37,986 nucleotides of DNA, from NCBI GenBank assembly GCA_001587575.1, contig LNJC01000012.1:1-37986 (forward strand), given 5' to 3'. A program made the translations under genes and the position numbers. Shown here in pieces: positions 23,581 to 32,907 of the stretch (its first letter is position 1; every line of letters begins with the position of its first letter). Below the pieces are notes generated by a model, which did no database searches, had not been told where the DNA came from, and was given only the letters and a program-made list of their open reading frames with translations. Source of the DNA: Candidatus Methanofastidiosum methylothiophilum (GTDB lineage: Archaea; Methanobacteriota_B; Thermococci; Methanofastidiosales; Methanofastidiosaceae).

Positions 23581-26079
23581 ATGAATAATATCGTAAAGAC
23601 ATTATTAATAATTTCCTTGCTTGTCTCTTCATTTTCAGGGTTCAGTCCTGTTTCAAGTCAAAGCAGCGGATATTCTATAGAAATATTGCCTTCTTTTTCG
23701 ATAGCAACTCAAGAAGATATACCCCGAATTGTAGATCTTGCTTCTAGAAATAATGTTAATACGATATTCTTACATGTTAAGAGGGGAACTGGTACCAATC
23801 CTTCACCAGGAGTAGTCTTCTATAATAGCAGAATAGCTCCAACTTTTTATAATTTTGATGTGCTTTCATTAATGGTTGAAGAAGCCCATGAAAAAAATAT
23901 GAAGATATATGCTGTTGTTCCAGTTTTTTATGATGTAATTGCCGCCAATAGAGGGTTTGCTTCTGAAGGCCCTCAATCAGATGGCTGGGTATGCCCACAG
24001 ACCGGATTTAACTATGAGAAGAGCATAATTGATGAGATAACAAATGGGTATAAAGTTGATGGAATAGTTCTAGAGTATTTTGGATATCCAAATAATCTAA
24101 ATTGTCAATGCCCAGATTGTATCAAAGAATTTGCAAGAAGGTATGGCGTATCGGCAGATCGACTGAATCTAGAAACAGAAAAACAGAACAATTCCGAATT
24201 ATGGATTAAGTGGAATATATTCAGGGCAGATGAACTTGCTAAACGTTTGGGCATTTTATCTCAAGACATAAGAAATAACAAAAAAATGAAATTAGGCATT
24301 ATTATACCTCCAACTACATATAGGGATTATTTTGAAAACACTGATTTTGGAATTGATGTCAAAAAAATAGGAGATTACGTTGATTTATTAATATTTAGGC
24401 GTCAAGGATTACCTCTAGAATACGTTCCAGATGCCACAAATGGTTATAGTCTCCAGTATGATGGAGAAATCTACGTCACTGTAGAAAATAAAGATATAGG
24501 CCTTCTAAACTTAGTTTATTCTGGTTCGCAATACACTTCTGGAATTATTTATTTTCAGAGAGAGCCTTGGACTGACAAGAGCTTTTCAAGAATAACCAAA
24601 TCAAGAGCCGAATCTACAAATATCTGGGCTATTAGAGTCGACTCAAGAGAATACTTTAATATTGATCTAGATTCTTACATACCTGTTTGGAAAAATAGCA
24701 ATATTAACACAGTGATTATAAGTGCCGGTAGACCTTATTGGATTAATTTTAGATGGCCAGGACATGAAAAAGAATACAGTTCCCTTGTTCAATTGTCAAC
24801 TGGTGATCCGCTAGAAAGAATGATTAGTAAATTGAAAAGTGAAGGTTTCAGAGTTGTAGTTTCTTTCAGTTTAAATAGTCCAGAGTATATACAGGCAAAT
24901 CCAAGTTCTGCCGCTCTTGATTATGTATTCTCAAGAAGCTCTTCTAAGGTTTCGATGGTTGAGATATCACAAGGAGATTATGGCAAGTACTATATTGATA
25001 CCGTTGAACATATTGTAAAAAATTACGATGTAGATGCTATTCTAGTAACAAATGGAGATTTTTATGAATATAGTTTTGACTCTAAATCTGAAGCAGAGTA
25101 CCTAAAATATATGAACTCAAGAGGGATTGTAGCATATGAATGGCCTAAGAGAAATCTGATAGTTAATATTGATGATAGTACCATTACCAATTGGCAAAAC
25201 TTTGAGATGGAGAAATTTTATTCAGCACTTAAGAATAGAGTTGTGAACTATGAAGTTGAATTGTGGGTTTCTGCTAGAACTGATGAGAAAGATCCCAATA
25301 ATTTGTCAAGGAAATATGGCCAAGACCTAAACATGTTGAACAATTATGCGACCAGGGTTGTTGTTACTGCCCCTCTTACAGAAGATATTGCTGGGAAGAA
25401 TAGAAACTTAGCTGACAATTTACGTGAATCTGGAATCTCATATGTATTAGAAGTTCCTCTGATAAGGGGCAGCGTTACACCTGTAACAAAAGAAGAAGTA
25501 GAAATCATAATGCAGAATTCAATAGACGGCGGAACAAAGTATACTTTAATATCCTCCAATTACTTATTAAATGAAGATATGTGGGACTCAGTACTAAAAC
25601 TATCCCTATATAAAGAAATATCTGGTATAGATGATGCCCAACTATTGAATCTTTATAATTCTGGGCAATATGAGTTCTTAAAAACTAGAGTCCAAGAAAT
25701 AAAACAGATTAAAGAAGAAGAAATTACAAATTTGAGAAATCAGTCAAAAACAAAAATTAGGAATTTGGATAAATTAGTACAAGGTATTGATTCAAAATAT
25801 ACTCTTACAACTAATTTAGGATTTGATTCTTCAGAAGTTATAGATAAGTTAGATTTTGGCAAGAGAGAGTATGGAATAGCTAAAAATTCTTTTATAGAAG
25901 GAAGATACAAAGAAGCGCTTGAAAGATCTGATAATGCTGAAATAGTGTTAGGTCAAGTGAACTATGCCCTCCAAATAGAGATAGATAAAGTTTATTCCTC
26001 ACGAATGTTTATTGGATTTACTGTAATCATTGTATTTGTTATATTTATGTTTCTTATTTATTATTCGAACAGAAAATAA
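23581..26079 (+). CDS. Secreted, C-terminally anchored glycosyl hydrolase-like protein with two barrel domains
   Basis: An 832-residue exported protein: signal peptide (MNNIVKTLLIISLLVSSFSG), a large external part and a C-terminal transmembrane helix (MFIGFTVIIVFVIFMFLIYY) with a short basic tail. The first half resembles family-10-like hydrolases (GHL10/DUF4015): NTIFLHVKRG, MKIYAVVPVF, DGIVLEYFGYPNN and a CQCPDC cysteine group. The second half repeats the plan in weaker form (NTVIISAGRPY, FRVVVSFSLN, VDAILVTNGDFY), suggesting duplication. A helical coiled-coil-like segment (about residues 700-790) precedes the anchor. Start 23581 follows GAGGT by 5 nt; a TTG at 23569 is also in frame. Substrate unknown, perhaps cell-surface polysaccharide. 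Confidence 0.7.
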   Translation: MNNIVKTLLIISLLVSSFSGFSPVSSQSSGYSIEILPSFSIATQEDIPRIVDLASRNNVNTIFLHVKRGTGTNPSPGVVFYNSRIAPTFYNFDVLSLMVEEAHEKNMKIYAVVPVFYDVIAANRGFASEGPQSDGWVCPQTGFNYEKSIIDEITNGYKVDGIVLEYFGYPNNLNCQCPDCIKEFARRYGVSADRLNLETEKQNNSELWIKWNIFRADELAKRLGILSQDIRNNKKMKLGIIIPPTTYRDYFENTDFGIDVKKIGDYVDLLIFRRQGLPLEYVPDATNGYSLQYDGEIYVTVENKDIGLLNLVYSGSQYTSGIIYFQREPWTDKSFSRITKSRAESTNIWAIRVDSREYFNIDLDSYIPVWKNSNINTVIISAGRPYWINFRWPGHEKEYSSLVQLSTGDPLERMISKLKSEGFRVVVSFSLNSPEYIQANPSSAALDYVFSRSSSKVSMVEISQGDYGKYYIDTVEHIVKNYDVDAILVTNGDFYEYSFDSKSEAEYLKYMNSRGIVAYEWPKRNLIVNIDDSTITNWQNFEMEKFYSALKNRVVNYEVELWVSARTDEKDPNNLSRKYGQDLNMLNNYATRVVVTAPLTEDIAGKNRNLADNLRESGISYVLEVPLIRGSVTPVTKEEVEIIMQNSIDGGTKYTLISSNYLLNEDMWDSVLKLSLYKEISGIDDAQLLNLYNSGQYEFLKTRVQEIKQIKEEEITNLRNQSKTKIRNLDKLVQGIDSKYTLTTNLGFDSSEVIDKLDFGKREYGIAKNSFIEGRYKEALERSDNAEIVLGQVNYALQIEIDKVYSSRMFIGFTVIIVFVIFMFLIYYSNRK

Positions 26080-26154
26080 AAGGATTAGTTTTAAATATAC
26101 GTCAATTTTATTGAGTATAAATATCAATAAGTAAAAATTTTTTTAGTGATTATA

Positions 26155-27438
26155 ATGGTAAAAGATATTATTTTTGGCTTGACAGAAAAAAAATACAGAT
26201 GGATTCTTTTACTAACAATTGCTCTGGTATATTTTTTTGTTTATTTCCATAGAGTTTCATCTGCAGTTATATCGAAAGATTTGTTACATGAATTTGGAGT
26301 GTCTGCACTATCATTAGGACTTTTGTCCTCAATGTATTTCTATTCATATTCTTTATTTCAGATACCGGTAGGCATATTTTCTGATACAATTGGACCAAGA
26401 AAAACAATTGCTTTCCTAACCATATTCTCCGCTATTGGTTCTTTTCTATTTGGAATTGCATTGAACTTTAACATGGCTTTATTTGCTAGGCTAATAATAG
26501 GTGTTGGAGTATCGGGGGTATGGATACCTGCTCTAAAATTATTTTCTGTTTGGTATTCTAAGAGAGAGTATGCCACAATGGTAGGGGTATTACTAGCAGT
26601 TGGTAATGTAGGCGCTATTTCTGCTTCATACCCTCTAGCCTTAATTGTGACTGATTTTGGGTGGAGATATGCATTTTACGTAATAGGCATAATAGCAATA
26701 TTTTTGGCTTTGATATCTTGGATATTCATAAGAGATTCTCCTGAACACTACTTAAATAAAAATAAAGAAACAAAAGCATCTGCTTCAGCCCCTAAGAAAC
26801 AATACCTTTCAAAAGAACATGTCAAATTGATCTTTAGAAATAAGGATGTCTGGATACTTTCAATATGGCTATTTGTAGTTTATGGGGCCCTACTAGCATA
26901 TCAGGGTTTATGGGCTTACCCATACTTTAGAGACGTCTTTAATCTTTCAAAAGCCACTTCTGGATTCATCTTGATGTTTGTCAGTATTGGGATGCTCATA
27001 GGTTCACCTTTCGTAGGGTACTTTTCAGATAAGATTATGAAAAGCAGAAAGAAAGTAATAATAATCTGGCTTTCTCTATTTCTATTACCTTGGATTTTAA
27101 TCTCATTTTTTACAGCAAGAGTAAATGTGAGCCTTCTATACCTACTTTCATTTTGGATGGGATTCTTTGGATGTGGAAATGTTGTAGTATTTGCAATTAT
27201 TAAAGAACAGTTCCCTCTAGAAATAACTGGAACAGTCCAGAGCATAGTGAATGTTTTCCCATTCGTTGGTGCAGCGTTCTTCCAAACATTTCTTGGATTT
27301 ATTCTTGATATGGTGGGTGGATTTGATGGTGTTTATCCTGTAGAAGCTTATAGTTTGGCATTTAAATTTGTTTTTGCCTTTGTCGTTATAGTATATTTAA
27401 TGTCATTTTACGTTAAAGAAACATTGGCTAATAATTAG
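26155..27438 (+). CDS. Major facilitator superfamily transporter
   Basis: A 427-residue, twelve-helix permease. The first helix is RWILLLTIALVYFFVYFHRV. The MFS loop 2-3 signature is GIFSDTIGPRKTIAF, and a shorter copy after helix 8 is GYFSDKIMKSRKK. The central loop (NKNKETKASASAPKKQ) is lysine-rich. Helix 1 with YFHR and the general layout resemble the organophosphate/anion or nitrate branches, but the substrate cannot be assigned. ATG 26155 is preferred, with GTGAT at 26146-26150; GTG 26146 is in frame. The M20 amidohydrolase follows after 17 nt, so the carrier may bring in its substrate. Confidence 0.88.
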   Translation: MVKDIIFGLTEKKYRWILLLTIALVYFFVYFHRVSSAVISKDLLHEFGVSALSLGLLSSMYFYSYSLFQIPVGIFSDTIGPRKTIAFLTIFSAIGSFLFGIALNFNMALFARLIIGVGVSGVWIPALKLFSVWYSKREYATMVGVLLAVGNVGAISASYPLALIVTDFGWRYAFYVIGIIAIFLALISWIFIRDSPEHYLNKNKETKASASAPKKQYLSKEHVKLIFRNKDVWILSIWLFVVYGALLAYQGLWAYPYFRDVFNLSKATSGFILMFVSIGMLIGSPFVGYFSDKIMKSRKKVIIIWLSLFLLPWILISFFTARVNVSLLYLLSFWMGFFGCGNVVVFAIIKEQFPLEITGTVQSIVNVFPFVGAAFFQTFLGFILDMVGGFDGVYPVEAYSLAFKFVFAFVVIVYLMSFYVKETLANN

Positions 27439-27455
27439 ATTTCAGGGAGACCCAT

Positions 27456-28679
27456 ATGAAAGTCAACGCGAAAAGAATTGAAAAGGATATAGAAGAAATT
27501 AATAAATTTAATTCAACACCCGGCCAAGGGATTAGTAGGGCAACTTTCACTCAGGAGTATATGGGGGCAATTGGATACATTTTCAAAGAGCTTGAAAAGA
27601 TAGGTGCTGAAATAAAAATTATGAGAGGGGGGAACATTAGAGCAAGACTAGAAGGAACTGTAAAAGATGCCCCTTCCGTTATGATAGGTTCGCATATTGA
27701 TAGCGTGTTTCAAGGCGGGAAGTTTGACGGTGTTGTAGGCACTGTAACATCTTTAGAAGTTATTCGTACTATTTCTGAGAATAAAGTCTTCCATAAAAAT
27801 CCTATTGATTTTGTAATATTTGTAGAGGAAGATGGATCTAGATTCTCATCGGTATTGCTAGGGAGCAGAATATGGACCGGAAAAGTAAAGGAAGAAGAGA
27901 TTTCAAAAATAATAGATAAAGAGGGCATAAGCTATAGAGAAGCTATGACCGAATCAGGATTAATTCCAGAAGATAATTCTATTCTCGAGGGTAGAAAGAT
28001 AAAAGCTATGATTGAACCACATATAGAACAGAGCTTAGTCCTTGAGAGTCAAGGTCTTTCAATAGGGATTGTTGAAACTATTGCAGGTATAAAACAGTTA
28101 GAAGTGACTATTGAAGGGGTGTCAAATCATGCGGGTGCAACTCCGATGAATTTAAGAAATGATGCATTATGTGGGGTTGCAGAAATAATTTTGAATGCAG
28201 AAATGATTGCGTCACAGAATAGGACATCTGTGGCCACTGTTGGACTTGTAGAAGTTACTCCTGGAAAAACTAATATTATCCCTGGAAAAGTAAGGTTTAC
28301 TCTAGATATTAGGGATAAAGACGATGTTACTCTAAATGAAATATCTGATAAAATACTTAAATCTATAGAAGTTAGTTGCAAGAATAGAGGGCTTTCTGAC
28401 ACCATAAAACTAGCCTCTTATACAAAACCAGTTCTTTTATCTAAAAAGATAGTTGAAATAATAGAAAATTCTGCTAAAAATCAAGGCATTGATACATTGA
28501 GAATGATAAGCGGTGCAGTACATGATTCATCTGTTATTGCAGAATTGACTGATGTTGGAATGATTTTTGTTCCAAGTAGAGGGGGTAGAAGTCACTGCCC
28601 TGAGGAGTACACTCCTCTAAAAGATATTGAGATAGCTGCAAACATTCTATTGGAATCTGTAATAGAACTTTCAAAATAA
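27456..28679 (+). CDS. M20-family amidohydrolase (N-carbamoyl-amino acid hydrolase / allantoate amidohydrolase type)
   Basis: A 407-residue di-metal hydrolase. The first metal ligands are in GSHIDSVFQGGKFDGVVG (His and bridging Asp), followed by EEDGSRF, with the later ligand His in GRSHCPEEYT. The dimerisation domain carries GVSNHAGATPMNLRNDA and DIRDKD. Relatives hydrolyse N-carbamoyl amino acids, ureidoglycine/allantoate or N-acyl amino acids; pyrimidine or purine salvage cannot be separated here. GGGAG lies about 7 nt before the ATG. It follows the MFS gene closely and is convergent with the broken AEC gene, whose end is 2 nt away. Confidence 0.88.
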   Translation: MKVNAKRIEKDIEEINKFNSTPGQGISRATFTQEYMGAIGYIFKELEKIGAEIKIMRGGNIRARLEGTVKDAPSVMIGSHIDSVFQGGKFDGVVGTVTSLEVIRTISENKVFHKNPIDFVIFVEEDGSRFSSVLLGSRIWTGKVKEEEISKIIDKEGISYREAMTESGLIPEDNSILEGRKIKAMIEPHIEQSLVLESQGLSIGIVETIAGIKQLEVTIEGVSNHAGATPMNLRNDALCGVAEIILNAEMIASQNRTSVATVGLVEVTPGKTNIIPGKVRFTLDIRDKDDVTLNEISDKILKSIEVSCKNRGLSDTIKLASYTKPVLLSKKIVEIIENSAKNQGIDTLRMISGAVHDSSVIAELTDVGMIFVPSRGGRSHCPEEYTPLKDIEIAANILLESVIELSK

Positions 28680-28681
28680 AT

Positions 28682-29616
28682 CTAAAATATTATTTCTAGA
28701 ATATATAGCCACATATTTAAGTAGAATACAGATAGAAGTGCAGATATAAGATTTAAAGAAGCTATTGTTTCTTTGAAGAAGTCATACCTTTCACTGAGAA
28801 CCATTGATGAAACTGCAATTGGCATGCCATGCATCAATACAATAATAATACTTTCAAATGATGGAATAACAAATACGAATTTCAAAATAGTTATTGCAAT
28901 TAAAGGCAAGAAAATTATTCTTAAAAGACTTAGACCAAAGGCCATTTTTAGATTTCCATAATTTCTACCATAAAAGAATAGCCCAAGCATAAAAATAGCA
29001 ATTGTTGAAGTTGTACTACCTAATCCATGTAAAGTCGTCGAAAGAAAAATAGGGACTTCAAATCCGATTAAATTAATAGATACGCCTAGCAATGTCGAAA
29101 GAATTAATGGATTTTTTGAAAATCTTTTCACGAGCACCTTTATTCTAGAACTATTCTCACCATCAAGTTTGTATAGCTCTAACACAGAAGTTGCAGTTAT
29201 AACACTGACAAAACTTATTGTGGATGCGAAAAGCGCAGCTAATCTCTCTGGTTCTCCCGTTCCATATGCAAATACAACGAAAGGTATCCCAAAAAAAGCG
29301 AGACTGCCAAAAACAGATGTGACAATTAGCAGGTACAACGTCTTTTTATCTTTGACTATTTTTAGTAAGAATAAAATAATTAAAAATGCAAGTGCGACAA
29401 ATGTAGTGTAACTCCTGCAATAACATATCTTGCAATCTCTCTCGAGAACTCAACTTCATAGATGTTGATGAAAAAGAGAGATGGAAGGGCAAAGTAGTAT
29501 ATGTAAGAACTTAGAACTTTTTCATCACCTTTCTTTAAAATTCCATATCGTCTAGATAAGTACCCTAGTGCGATTAGAAGAAGAATTGGAACAGAAGTTC
29601 TTAAGATAACGCTCAA
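28682..29616 (-). pseudogene. AEC (auxin efflux carrier) family transporter with a frameshift
   Basis: Two parts in different frames together make one normal carrier of about 310 residues. The N-terminal part starts at TTG 29616 (GAGGGA upstream) and runs SVILRTSVPILLLIALGYLS to IARYVIAGVT, then stops at 29380. The C-terminal part continues as TFVALAFLIILFLLKIVKDK and extends to 28682 with helices LMLGLFF-like and PLIAITILKFVFVI. The switch is at 29401-29412, near an ACAC dinucleotide; loss of one base or gain of two would explain it. No slippery run is present. Recent inactivation or a sequence error are both possible. Confidence 0.75.
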
Positions 29617-29680
29617 TGTATCCCTCTTGACTTCTTATTTATTAGATTTGGTTTAAAATCTTTTGTATTTTATTTTAAAA

Positions 29681-29704
29681 ACTTTTAAATTCAATAATAT
29701 AAAT
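29681..29704 (+). promoter_or_regulatory. uvrC promoter region
   Basis: ACTTTTAAATTC (29681-29692) is centred about 30 nt before the uvrC ATG, and AATATAAAT (29696-29704) lies nearer. No Shine-Dalgarno is visible, so a leaderless or very short leader transcript from the first box is likely. Confidence 0.4.
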
Positions 29705-29715
29705 CCAATATTGTT

Positions 29716-31440
29716 ATGAGAGATGATTTATACATTAAAAAAAATTTCCCAGAAGAGCCGGGCGTTTATGTGATGAAGGACTCAGAGGGAAATGTTCTTT
29801 ATGTTGGAAAGGCTAAATCTCTAAAGAAGAGATTAGCCTCTTATTTTCAAAAAAATATCCCGGATAGAGTATCATTTTTAATGAGTAGGGTCGAAGATAT
29901 AGAATATATTGCCACTGATAACGAAACAGAAGCACTCTTGCTTGAATATAATTTTATCAAAAAATACAAACCAAGGTATAATATCCACTTTAGAGACGAT
30001 AAGAAATACCCTTATATAAAAATAACAAATGAGGATTTCCCGAGGATAATTGTTTCTAGAAAGATTGAAGAAGATGGAGGATATTATTTTGGACCTTATT
30101 CTGATGTTGGATCTGCAAGGAGAATGCTTGCTTTAGCAAGAAATATTTTCAAGATAAGAAGCTGTAATAAAATGAACAGAATTCCTTGTCTTAATTTTTA
30201 CATAAAAAGATGCACTGCGCCCTGTTCTAATCCAAATTCTAAACAAGAATATAATAAAAGAGTAAATGAACTATTGATGTTCTTTGAAAATAGAGGGGAA
30301 GAGCTAATATCAAAATTAACTAACGAAATGAACTATTATTCAAAGAATCTAGAATATGAAAAAGCATTAGGGATTAGAGATAAAGTAGATGCAATAAAAA
30401 AATCAATGGAACAGCAGAAGATCTTTTTAGATACCCCAATAAATAAAGATATTATTGGATACTATGACAAAGATTCTATTTGCATCTGTATTGTCATGGT
30501 AAGGGGTGGAGTCCTAACTGGGACTAAAAATTATCCAATAGATGAGGCTTTGTTTGAAAAAGAAGATACTTTATCATCGTTTCTAAAGCAGCATTACAGA
30601 GAAGACTTTCTACCAAACAAAATTATCCTACCCTTTAGTATACCAGATAGAAAAGAGATTCAAGACTTTTTATCTAATGGTAACTCTGATTTAATAATAA
30701 CTCCTGCGCTATCACCAAGGGAAAAAGAGGAAGTCCTACTTGCAACAAAAAATGCCGAGCTTTATTTATCTTCAAAAAAGAAATCACCATTAGAAGGCCT
30801 TATGATTTCTCTTAGTCTTGAAAATCTCCCGCGAAGGATTGAAGGTTACGATATTTCAAATATAGGTCCAGAAATAAAGGTAGGATCTCAAGTGACTTTC
30901 ATTGACGGTAAACCATCTAAGGAAAACTATAGAATCTATAAGGTGAAAACTGTTTCGGGCCAGGATGACACATCTTCACTCAGAGAGGTATTAAGCAGAC
31001 GTTTTAAGCACCAAGAATCATTGCCAGATCTGATATTGATTGATGGTGGAAAAGGTCATTTGAATACCGCCCTAACTGTACTGGAATCATTTGGGCTTGA
31101 AATACCTACTTTGGCCCTAGCGAAGCAAGAAGAGGACATATATTTTGAAGATGATCTTAATCCTATGATAGACTCTGATTCTAAAAATCTCTTAATTAGA
31201 ATAAGAGATGAATCACATAGATTTGCAATAAAGAATCTAAGAAACATGAAAAGAAAAGCAAGTATGCACTCACCCTTAGATGACATAATGGGCCTTGGAC
31301 CAAAAAGAAAAGCAAAGTTACTTGAAAGATTTGGAACTATTGAAAATCTAAAGAAAGCAAGCCCGGAGGATATTAACCAAGTAATAAAGAATCAATCTCT
31401 CTCTGAAGCTATTTATAATTTTCTTAGGGCTTTGAAATAA
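29716..31440 (+). CDS. uvrC: Excinuclease ABC subunit C
   Basis: The dual-incision nuclease of UvrABC nucleotide excision repair, 574 residues. The N-terminal GIY-YIG nuclease (PGVYVMKDSEGNVLYVGKAKSLKKRL, about residues 15-40) makes the 3' incision. A UVR motif region for UvrB binding lies at about 195-235. The RNase H-like C-terminal nuclease includes RRIEGYDISNIG and PDLILIDGGKGHLNTAL. A terminal helix-hairpin-helix pair (LDDIMGLGPKRKAKLLERFG) ends the protein. UvrABC in archaea was acquired from bacteria; uvrA and uvrB are not in the window. Four cysteines (CNKMNRIPC, CTAPC) may bind a cluster, as in some UvrC proteins. Confidence 0.96.
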   Translation: MRDDLYIKKNFPEEPGVYVMKDSEGNVLYVGKAKSLKKRLASYFQKNIPDRVSFLMSRVEDIEYIATDNETEALLLEYNFIKKYKPRYNIHFRDDKKYPYIKITNEDFPRIIVSRKIEEDGGYYFGPYSDVGSARRMLALARNIFKIRSCNKMNRIPCLNFYIKRCTAPCSNPNSKQEYNKRVNELLMFFENRGEELISKLTNEMNYYSKNLEYEKALGIRDKVDAIKKSMEQQKIFLDTPINKDIIGYYDKDSICICIVMVRGGVLTGTKNYPIDEALFEKEDTLSSFLKQHYREDFLPNKIILPFSIPDRKEIQDFLSNGNSDLIITPALSPREKEEVLLATKNAELYLSSKKKSPLEGLMISLSLENLPRRIEGYDISNIGPEIKVGSQVTFIDGKPSKENYRIYKVKTVSGQDDTSSLREVLSRRFKHQESLPDLILIDGGKGHLNTALTVLESFGLEIPTLALAKQEEDIYFEDDLNPMIDSDSKNLLIRIRDESHRFAIKNLRNMKRKASMHSPLDDIMGLGPKRKAKLLERFGTIENLKKASPEDINQVIKNQSLSEAIYNFLRALK

Positions 31441-31478
31441 GATTATCGGTAGACGAAAGTGGAAACCCAAAACAAAAA

Positions 31479-31489
31479 CTATATATATG
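31479..31489 (+). promoter_or_regulatory. TATA box of the DHH phosphoesterase gene
   Basis: ACTATATATAT is centred about 19 nt before the ATG at 31503 and 25 nt before an in-frame ATG at 31509. The second distance fits leaderless initiation better, so residue 3 may be the true start. Confidence 0.5.
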
Positions 31490-31502
31490 GTACGCTTAAA
31501 TT

Positions 31503-32897
31503 ATGGATATGGATTCTGAATTCAGTGAACTTTTAAAAGATGCAAAGAACAAAATTATTCAATCCAAAGGTTCTAAAATTAAAATAATTTCTCATATTGA
31601 TGCTGATGGTATTTCCTCTGCATCTATTCTTTCTCTTGCATTGGATAGACTTAATATAACTCATGATGTGCATTTTACTTCTCTTGATGGTATACCTTCA
31701 TCCCATTTAGGAGATCTCACTATATTTCTAGACATGGGTAGTGGACAGATTGATTACCTAATGTCAGAACATGAAAATAATGACATAATAATACTAGACC
31801 ACCACCAAGGAGACTATCCAGAAACTCCTTTCTTGGAAGTGAACCCAAATAAATTTGGATACAGTGGATCAGAAGAAGTAAGTGGTTCTGGATTATCTTA
31901 TCTTTTATCTTTAGAACTTGATGATAATAATAAAGACTTATCTTCAATTGCGATAGTTGGTGCCGTTGGAGATATGCAAGGTTCTTGGGGAGGATTAAAA
32001 GGATTAAACAGAGATATCCTTCTTGATAGTATTGAAGCCGGTTTAGTAAAGGCCCAGGAAGATTTACTTTTGTATGGTCGTTCGACGCGACCAATTTACA
32101 AATCACTCCAGTATTTTTCTGACCCGCCCATTCCTGGCGTTACAGGAAGCGACTCAAATGCGATGGCGCTTCTAAATAGTTTAGGGATACCTTGCTATGA
32201 AGGGGACTGGAGAACTGTATCTGATATGACTTGTGATGAGAAGAGAAAGCTAGCAACAGAGATAATAAGAAAAACGATAGTGGCAGTTCCACAAGAATAT
32301 GTCTCTTTTATACCCCAGATGATCATGGGAGAATCCTATTCCCTCTTAAATGAAGAAGAAAGAAGCCCACTTAGAGATGCTTCAGAGTTTGCAACTTGCC
32401 TTAACGCATGTGGAAAAAATGGCAGACCAGAAGTAGGATTTTATGTGTGTAAAGGCAACAGAGGGGTATATTATGACATATTGCTTGGACTTCTTAGAAA
32501 GCATAGACAGAACATTGCTAGAAGTATGAATCTTGTTGAAAGTAGAGGCGTTGTCATGAAAGAAAAGTTCCAGTACTTTGATGGAAGTGGGATAAATGAT
32601 ACTATTGTAGGTACTGTGGCAAGTTTAATTCTAGGGAATAGAGATACTGACCCTTTTCTACCAATAGTTGCTTTTACGACACTAGCGAATGACCCAAATG
32701 TTTATAAAATCTCTGCACGCTGCTCAAGATTGTTGGTGCTTAAAGGTTTAAACTTAGGGAAAGAAATAAAGAAAAGTGCAGAACTGGTAGGGGGTAAAGG
32801 AGGAGGCCACCCGCCTGCATGTGGAGCCTACGTGCCGATAGAAAAATTAACAGAATTTTTAAATATATTTGAAGAGAACATAGCAACGTGCATCTAG
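31503..32897 (+). CDS. RecJ-like DHH/DHHA1 phosphoesterase
   Basis: A 464-residue manganese-dependent nuclease-fold protein. HIDADG (residues 31-36), FLDMGSG (about 75-81) and LDHH (98-101) are the DHH motifs. The DHHA1 domain ends with GGKGGGHPPACGAYV near the C-terminus. Archaeal relatives of this layout include GINS-associated nuclease and RecJ exonucleases of the replication complex; which one is meant cannot be settled from sequence. A run of TATA lies upstream. If the transcript is leaderless the protein may begin at Met3. The PEP carboxykinase gene starts 10 nt after its stop, so they may share a transcript. Confidence 0.88.
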   Translation: MDMDSEFSELLKDAKNKIIQSKGSKIKIISHIDADGISSASILSLALDRLNITHDVHFTSLDGIPSSHLGDLTIFLDMGSGQIDYLMSEHENNDIIILDHHQGDYPETPFLEVNPNKFGYSGSEEVSGSGLSYLLSLELDDNNKDLSSIAIVGAVGDMQGSWGGLKGLNRDILLDSIEAGLVKAQEDLLLYGRSTRPIYKSLQYFSDPPIPGVTGSDSNAMALLNSLGIPCYEGDWRTVSDMTCDEKRKLATEIIRKTIVAVPQEYVSFIPQMIMGESYSLLNEEERSPLRDASEFATCLNACGKNGRPEVGFYVCKGNRGVYYDILLGLLRKHRQNIARSMNLVESRGVVMKEKFQYFDGSGINDTIVGTVASLILGNRDTDPFLPIVAFTTLANDPNVYKISARCSRLLVLKGLNLGKEIKKSAELVGGKGGGHPPACGAYVPIEKLTEFLNIFEENIATCI

Positions 32898-32907
32898 AGT
32901 GTTTTTT

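Noticed and set aside
29380-29420. Programmed ribosomal frameshift in the AEC transporter
   Set aside because: No slippery heptamer, run of A or T, or strong stem is present at the junction, so mutation or sequencing error is more likely.
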